From positions 1,054,001 through 1,118,000 of the forward strand of contig JACJYG010000005.1 of NCBI GenBank assembly GCA_020636215.1: a DNA stretch of 64,000 nt. Direction: 5' to 3'. Every line of letters starts with the position of its first letter. Within the stretch, counting starts at the first letter, position 1. The notes below the pieces were generated by a model. It was given only the letters and a program-made list of their open reading frames with translations, searched no databases and had not been told where the DNA came from. Below, one piece after another: positions 60,701 to 64,000 of this stretch. Source of the stretch: Lewinellaceae bacterium. Its GTDB lineage: Bacteria; Bacteroidota; Bacteroidia; Chitinophagales; Saprospiraceae. A program made the position numbers and the translations under genes.

Positions 60701-60888
60701 AAGTTGGCGAGCGCTTTGGCCTTAGCCGCCAACACATCCTCCATGGCTTTTTCGAAGTCGGCGTTTTGCTCGCGAGCCTCCTTAAGCAGGCTGTCAATTT
60801 CGGTTATTACGGCTTTTTTTTCAACGGTTTGAGCCTGGCAAAGAATGGTGGGTAAAAACAGGAGCAACAAAATACAGGTTCGATTCAT
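57790..60888 (-). CDS. Exported TPR-CHAT protein (caspase-like peptidase)
   Basis: A 1032-residue protein from ATG 60888. Signal peptide MNRTCILLLLFLPTILCQAQ predicts export. Residues about 60-520 are consecutive 42-residue TPRs of the kinesin-light-chain/NB-ARC type (for example EHPDYVQSLTGLSDIYLATGDFPNAKARLLEA). The C-terminal third is a CHAT domain (caspase HetF-associated) with the catalytic dyad His872 (HLATHGYF) and Cys946 (LSACETGLG) and the closing WAGFVL. CHAT proteins are clan CD cysteine peptidases of the separase/caspase fold. It follows an anti-sigma-like membrane protein and an ECF sigma on the same strand. Unlike CRISPR-linked TPR-CHAT it appears extracytoplasmic. Confidence 0.93.
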   Translation of the reverse strand: MNRTCILLLLFLPTILCQAQTVEKKAVITEIDSLLKEAREQNADFEKAMEDVLAAKAKALANFGAQAPQYAACLYLQGRIFFRQGKYEEAKQGCLDAMAIQADVLGKEHPDYVQSLTGLSDIYLATGDFPNAKARLLEAQAISQKTGATGDDVYAALMTSLGNYYRVTGKLDQAGEYYRECIRIRENVFGKRHQKYASALHNAALVNLQKGDYETAEKQFKAAQATFAQTLGANSENYGICIQNLSGLYRKTGDFEKAEKLALEALEITANTLGEPHADYAINLENLGNLYLEMGNYEKAKAYYLQCKNLRETTLGKDHHYYALSINNLGNYYMAVRDFGQAEQHFATALGIFQKSLGAEHYYTILAKGNLAWSYREQGKYSAAEPLILEVIRVREKYQGSEHPDLARSLVNLAFLQKHLGKYEEAEKLYRRASQIWMKTAGPESLDYLASLQEIAAIQAITGQPEEALRNMAEASRLQKTAYFRASKHLTENELAAYTDRFSDYLDRHFSCLHNLRPAPGAATAQAFDDAIFYKGYLLENAGRVKKFTVQDTTLAEQYEELAALQSLLAAEYAKPPAARSGLPEMEDRAAAIEKKLVAAVAGYSEVFQPVKWEEVRQSLRPREAAVEFIHFDYLDGDRPTDSTRYAAIVLRAGAAFPDFVPLFEEKSLSKLLETKPGDRIGAVNQLYSFDKNRPEASCYRLLWLPLEQALGDATTVYFSPAGLLHRLNLNAVQNENGQVLADRFQLVKMGSTRQLAFPQKMTSKTGGAVLFGGIDYDLDSLSANPAGSAPATLEALAGRSAGTTDSTSFHLRGENWDYLGWTKTEIETIGLLTEGAGIPTTFYTGLGGSEEAFKKLGDLGGSPRILHLATHGYFFPNRHQTDETGPAFQVSEQPMIRSGLILAGGNYAWKNGRPIRPGADDGILTAYEIAQLDLSKTELVVLSACETGLGDIRGTEGVYGLQRAFKLAGAKYVLMSLWQVPDFQTQELMTAFYYNWLKEGMEIPAAFRAAQAELRKQYPEPFLWAGFVLLR

Positions 60889-61004
60889 TTTATTGAGAAT
60901 TGCTTTGGGAGGCAAACAGGAAAAAAACAATAGTACGCCAAAATACAAATCTTGAGGTTGAGAGCATGTTTGGCGGCCGGATTTGATAGCGAAAAGTGTC
61001 AATT

Positions 61005-61037
61005 CCTGCCTGCCAGCGAGCTGGCGAATCAGGCAGG
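61005..61037. repeat. Nested palindrome, REP-like element
   Basis: CCTGCCTG (61005-61012) pairs with CAGGCAGG (61030-61037), enclosing a second perfect hairpin GCCAGC-GA-GCTGGC (61012-61025). It resembles the palindromes at 54673-54698 and 54836-54862. Located in the 247-bp gap between the anti-sigma and CHAT genes, where the CHAT gene promoter or a processing site might lie. Confidence 0.7.
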
Positions 61038-61135
61038 CATCACCGAAAAGCGGCCTTTTTTCGCAAAAAGTTTACCCGGCTGCACAGACGGAGCTGGCCG
61101 CTAAACAAGTTCTGAACCCCAGATAAACAAATGAA

Positions 61136-62038
61136 TTATTCCAATATTTCCAAGGCCCGCTGTGCTTGTTGCTTGAACGAATGCGCTGGACTTATTGAAA
61201 TGACAGAGAACACTTTTTTTGCTTGGCTATCATCTCCCAAAAGCAAAAGCGCCAGCCCCCGGTACCATTCCAAAAGTTCTTTCCCGAAAGGCGTTTCGTT
61301 TTCGATTTTGTCGAAATAGCGCAGTGCTTCGCCACCTTTGCCCCGCTCCAGGAGGCAGTACCCTTTCAGGAAAAACAGGGTGTCGTTGGTGGGGTTTTTC
61401 CGCTCCAGCAATTGCAGCCGGGCATAGGATTTCGAGAAATCGCCTTGTTGGAGCAAGGCATCCACTTCGGCGAATTGGCCAGTGAAGCTTGCCCCTTTCG
61501 GCGGGTAGTCCGTGTACCAGAGGGCATCCAGCAGGGCTTTGCGGGTAGTATCGGCTGAGTTGTTGCCCCGCAGTTGGGGGGCGGGGTGCAAGGGGGGCTG
61601 GAGGCCGGCCGGAGGGGTGTTTATGGCGATGGGCCGGTCGGACGTTGGCGCATTCTTGGGGACTGTGGACGGGGTGTCTGTGGCAATGGGTTGGAGCTCG
61701 GCGGGTGGTAGTTCAGGGGCCGCCGATTGCCCGGCCGGGGCCGCAGGAGGTTCTGTTTTTCCTGGGGGTAGCCCCAGGGAGTACCAAAGCAGCCCCCCGA
61801 ACAGCAGCACTGCTCCGGCAAAGGTCCACCATTGCCACTTGGCTCGCCCGTCCGGCAGGGCCCGGGCAGTGCTCACCCTTTCCCAGAGCATGGCATCTCC
61901 GAGGTCTTCTGTGAGTTGGCGGAGCAAAGCGACTTCCTTGGCCAGTGCAGGGTTTGCGGCCAATTCAGCCTCGAAAGCCTGGCGTTCGGCGGCGCTCAGT
62001 TCGCCGTTCAGGTATGCCTCAATATCGTATTTCTCCAT
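61136..62038 (-). CDS. Membrane anti-sigma-factor-like protein with periplasmic TPRs
   Basis: A 300-residue single-pass protein. Residues 1-50 (MEKYDIEAYLNGELSAAERQAFEAELAANPALAKEVALL) match the short cytoplasmic anti-sigma helix region common in Bacteroidota. One membrane helix at 68-90 (WQWWTFAGAVLLFGGLLWYSLGL) is followed by a Pro-rich linker (91-165) and a TPR-like domain (about 175-300: GQFAEVDALLQQGDFSKSYARLQLLERKNPTNDTLFFLKGYCLLERGKGGEALRYFDKI). The topology places the anti-sigma part in the cytoplasm and TPRs outside. It lies 52 bp after the ECF sigma gene, the classical sigma/anti-sigma arrangement. Confidence 0.85.
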   Translation of the reverse strand: MEKYDIEAYLNGELSAAERQAFEAELAANPALAKEVALLRQLTEDLGDAMLWERVSTARALPDGRAKWQWWTFAGAVLLFGGLLWYSLGLPPGKTEPPAAPAGQSAAPELPPAELQPIATDTPSTVPKNAPTSDRPIAINTPPAGLQPPLHPAPQLRGNNSADTTRKALLDALWYTDYPPKGASFTGQFAEVDALLQQGDFSKSYARLQLLERKNPTNDTLFFLKGYCLLERGKGGEALRYFDKIENETPFGKELLEWYRGLALLLLGDDSQAKKVFSVISISPAHSFKQQAQRALEILE

Positions 62039-62089
62039 GTCAGGTTTGGCGCAGCCTTAGCAGCGTTTCTGTTTTTTTGAAAAAGCAGC

Positions 62090-62875
62090 TCAAAAGACTT
62101 CCGTGATGCCGGCCAGTCGGGCCTGCTCAGCCATTTTTTTTAAACACTGGCTACGCTTGCTTTTCAGCGAGCCGGTGGTAGTGAAGCCTGTGAGTTGCTG
62201 GTCGATGATTTCCTGGTCTTTCAGTTGTTCGAAATATTTGAGGGCCAACAGTTGGCGGCAGGTACTGCCCAGCTGGTCGAGCAGTTGCCGTACGATGGCC
62301 TTGCGCTCCTTGTTTTTAAGGTAGTTTTCGGGGTTAAAATCAGAGGGGGCCGCCACGTTTTCGAGCCCTTCCGTTTGGGGCTTGCGGGTTCGCAAGTGGT
62401 TGCTGATCAGCTTTCGGGCCACACCCATGGCATAGGCCGCCGGATGGTAGTCCTGAAACTGGAATTTACCGTTGCGGATGGACTTCAGGGTGATGAACAG
62501 TGCGTCGCTGACCAGCTCTTCGGCATCCTGCGGCCTAAGCCCGGCCCGCTTGGCCTCCCGCCGGATGTCGGGCGTGATTTTGTCTGACAGGGCCCGGATT
62601 GCCGGCGCCTCGGCCCGCGACAACTGGTCGAACAAGGCCCGATTTGGGTTGGGTTGTGCTCCCTCCTCTTGTTTGCCTGATGTAAAGTTTTTAAAAAAGG
62701 TCAATGGTTTTAAATGTTTTTTAGGATTTGGGCATTTTTTTAGTCCCGGCCTACAGTCGTTTAGAACAAAAAAGATAATATGTAGGCTCAAAATCACGCT
62801 TTTTTTTTCGGACTTGAGCTTGATTTTCTTTTTTCTTCTTTTTATTAAGACCTTATTTGCGTTTTTGTTCAGCAT
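62090..62875 (-). CDS. ECF-type RNA polymerase sigma factor
   Basis: Up to 261 residues. The sigma2 region is around ALSDKITPDIRREAKRAGLRPQDAEELVSDALFITLKSIRNGKFQFQ..AYAMGVARKLISNHLR, and the sigma4 helix-turn-helix is ERKAIVRQLLDQLGSTCRQLLALKYFEQLKDQEIIDQQLTGFTTTGSLKSKRSQCLKKM. ATG 62875 gives an unusual 85-residue basic, AT-rich N-terminal extension; TTG 62704 (MTFFKNFTSGKQEEG) would give a normal-length ECF factor and may be the true start. It heads the unit with the anti-sigma-like gene and TPR-CHAT gene. Confidence 0.88.
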   Translation of the reverse strand: MLNKNANKVLIKRRKKKIKLKSEKKSVILSLHIIFFVLNDCRPGLKKCPNPKKHLKPLTFFKNFTSGKQEEGAQPNPNRALFDQLSRAEAPAIRALSDKITPDIRREAKRAGLRPQDAEELVSDALFITLKSIRNGKFQFQDYHPAAYAMGVARKLISNHLRTRKPQTEGLENVAAPSDFNPENYLKNKERKAIVRQLLDQLGSTCRQLLALKYFEQLKDQEIIDQQLTGFTTTGSLKSKRSQCLKKMAEQARLAGITEVF

Positions 62876-63140
62876 CGCTTAGTGGTTGGTAAAATATTGG
62901 GTAAACAGTAAACTTCCACCGCCCGCCTTATTAGAGGATCGCGCTGGCGGGTAACAACTGGGCATTGGGCCACATATCATTACGGAAAGCCGCAGAAAAA
63001 ACTGATATTGTGAGTTGAAATCCTGGTGGTGATGTTAGCCTCTTCAGCGGGGTGAGAGACTCTAAGGCGCTAAGCGTCAGGATTTCTTCTCACCAAAGGA
63101 TAGTAGTAAAGCCAAAGCCAAATACCAAACAAAACCGATC

Positions 63141-64000
63141 ATGAGAAAAGCCATAGGGATATTCCTGCTCTTAGCCTTGTTATCCGCCTGCAAAAATGAC
63201 GGGCAGGGAGGCGACGCCAATCAGATCGTTCCCAATTTCAGGGACATCAAGATACAGTACCCGGAAACCTACCGGGATACTGCCGTGGTGGACGACTATT
63301 TTGGCCAGAAGGTAGCCGATCCGTACCGCTGGCTGGAAGATGACAACTCGGAGCAGACTTCCCGTTGGGTACAAACCCAGCAGTCGCTTACGGAAAATTA
63401 TTTTAAAAACATCCCCTACCGGGAAGCCATCCGCAACCGCCTGTCGGCCTTGTGGAATTACGAACGATACTCCGCGCCGATGAAACGGGGCGACTACTAC
63501 TATATTTTTAAGAACGACGGCCTGCAAAACCAGGACGTTCTGTACCGCATGGCATCCCTGGAAGGGCCAATGGAGCCGGTACTCAACCCCAATAATTTTT
63601 CCACTGACGGTACAGTGGCATTGGGCGAATACAGTTTTTCAGCTGATGGCTCCCTGCTGGCGTACCAGGCTTCTGAAGCCGGTTCGGACTGGCGCACCAT
63701 TTACATCAAGGATCTTTCAAGCGGGGGGATGCTCAAAGATACGGTCCGCTGGGTGAAGTTTTCCGGGATCTCCTGGTTTCGCGATGGTTTTTTCTACTCG
63801 CGTTATCCGGTTCCAAAAGAAGGAGAAGCACTGGCTGGAAAGAACGAGTTTCATCAGGTCTTTTACCATCGGGTTGGCACTTCGCAGGAGGAGGACGATA
63901 TCGTTTATGCCGACCGCCTGCATCCCTTGCGCAATGCTGCCGCTGAAGTGACCGACGACGAACATTTTCTGATACTCTCCACCTCAGAATCAACCAGCGG
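63141..64000 (+). CDS. Prolyl oligopeptidase-family lipoprotein, N-terminal part (cut by right edge)
   Basis: An open frame from ATG 63141 to the edge, at least 286 residues. MRKAIGIFLLLALLSACKNDG gives a lipoprotein signal with lipobox LLSAC. The mature part begins YPETYRDTAVVDDYFGQKVADPYRWLEDDNSEQTSRWVQTQ, the hallmark start of S9A prolyl oligopeptidases, and continues into propeller blades (YYYIFKNDGLQNQDVLYRM, SFSADGSLLAYQASEAGSDWRTIY). The catalytic Ser-Asp-His domain lies beyond the window. These enzymes cleave after Pro in short peptides; the lipid anchor places it in the envelope. Divergent from the ECF sigma gene with a 265-bp gap in which nothing definite is seen. Confidence 0.92.
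   Translation, partial: MRKAIGIFLLLALLSACKNDGQGGDANQIVPNFRDIKIQYPETYRDTAVVDDYFGQKVADPYRWLEDDNSEQTSRWVQTQQSLTENYFKNIPYREAIRNRLSALWNYERYSAPMKRGDYYYIFKNDGLQNQDVLYRMASLEGPMEPVLNPNNFSTDGTVALGEYSFSADGSLLAYQASEAGSDWRTIYIKDLSSGGMLKDTVRWVKFSGISWFRDGFFYSRYPVPKEGEALAGKNEFHQVFYHRVGTSQEEDDIVYADRLHPLRNAAAEVTDDEHFLILSTSESTS

Noticed and set aside
57790..60888. TPR-CHAT protein as a type III-E CRISPR effector
   Set aside because: No Cas7-11, Csx30 or repeat-spacer array is present, and the protein has a signal peptide, so it is not a cytoplasmic Craspase partner.

Overview
The window looks like a chromosome segment of a Bacteroidota bacterium, most likely of the Saprospirales (Lewinella-like) group. The indicators are a SusC/SusD pair, a type IX secretion C-terminal domain, lipoproteins with Bacteroidota-style lipoboxes, a DAHP synthase-chorismate mutase fusion, a TAnnTTTG/TTTG promoter, and an ECF sigma/anti-sigma/TPR-CHAT cluster. 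No rRNA, tRNA, insertion sequence, phage or CRISPR array was seen. Many computed reading frames run upstream of the real start through TTG/GTG codons or tandem repeats; starts here are corrected to the most likely codon.

Layout. 1-7 kb (+): end of a GH38 alpha-mannosidase, a secreted protein, then nagA, a ROK sugar kinase, an MFS permease and a SIS-domain protein, which together look like amino-sugar/mannose scavenging. 7-13.1 kb (-): UxuA-type dehydratase, DUF4432 epimerase-like protein, SMP-30 lactonase, two SDR dehydrogenases and a FAH-family hydrolase, which fit a non-phosphorylating oxidative sugar pathway ending in pyruvate. 13.2-15.7 kb (+): two related lipoproteins with a GH43-like propeller fold. 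15.8-29.3 kb (-): a GntR regulator heads SusC, SusD, a cupin Man-6-P isomerase, an MFS sugar porter, a very large FG-GAP/ASPIC lipoprotein and a small lipoprotein. 30.3-36.1 kb (+): an aromatic amino acid operon (pheA, aminotransferase, tyrA, DAHPS-CM) preceded by two successive Phe/Tyr-rich leader peptides, each followed by a terminator, then an enoyl-CoA hydratase. 38-45 kb (-): a complete N-type ATPase operon, atpDCQRBEFAG. 45.4-47.8 kb: a CHT-type choline/Na+ symporter divergent from phosphatidylcholine synthase. 47.9-57.6 kb: a plug-only lipoprotein, an AspT/YidE-type transporter, and secreted BNR, LolA-like, coiled-coil and T9SS proteins. 57.8-62.9 kb (-): TPR-CHAT peptidase, membrane anti-sigma/TPR protein and ECF sigma factor. 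63.1 kb to the edge (+): start of a prolyl oligopeptidase lipoprotein.

The intergenic DNA is unusual. More than a dozen gaps carry tandem arrays of 7, 8, 9 or 15 bp words. Each locus has its own word, some words recur at distant loci (sometimes inverted), and the arrays avoid coding sequence while often abutting stop codons or sitting inside operons.

The observations I consider most worth following are the tandem attenuator before pheA, the ECF sigma/anti-sigma/TPR-CHAT triad, the locus-specific repeat words, and the choline-uptake/phosphatidylcholine-synthesis pair beside an N-ATPase.
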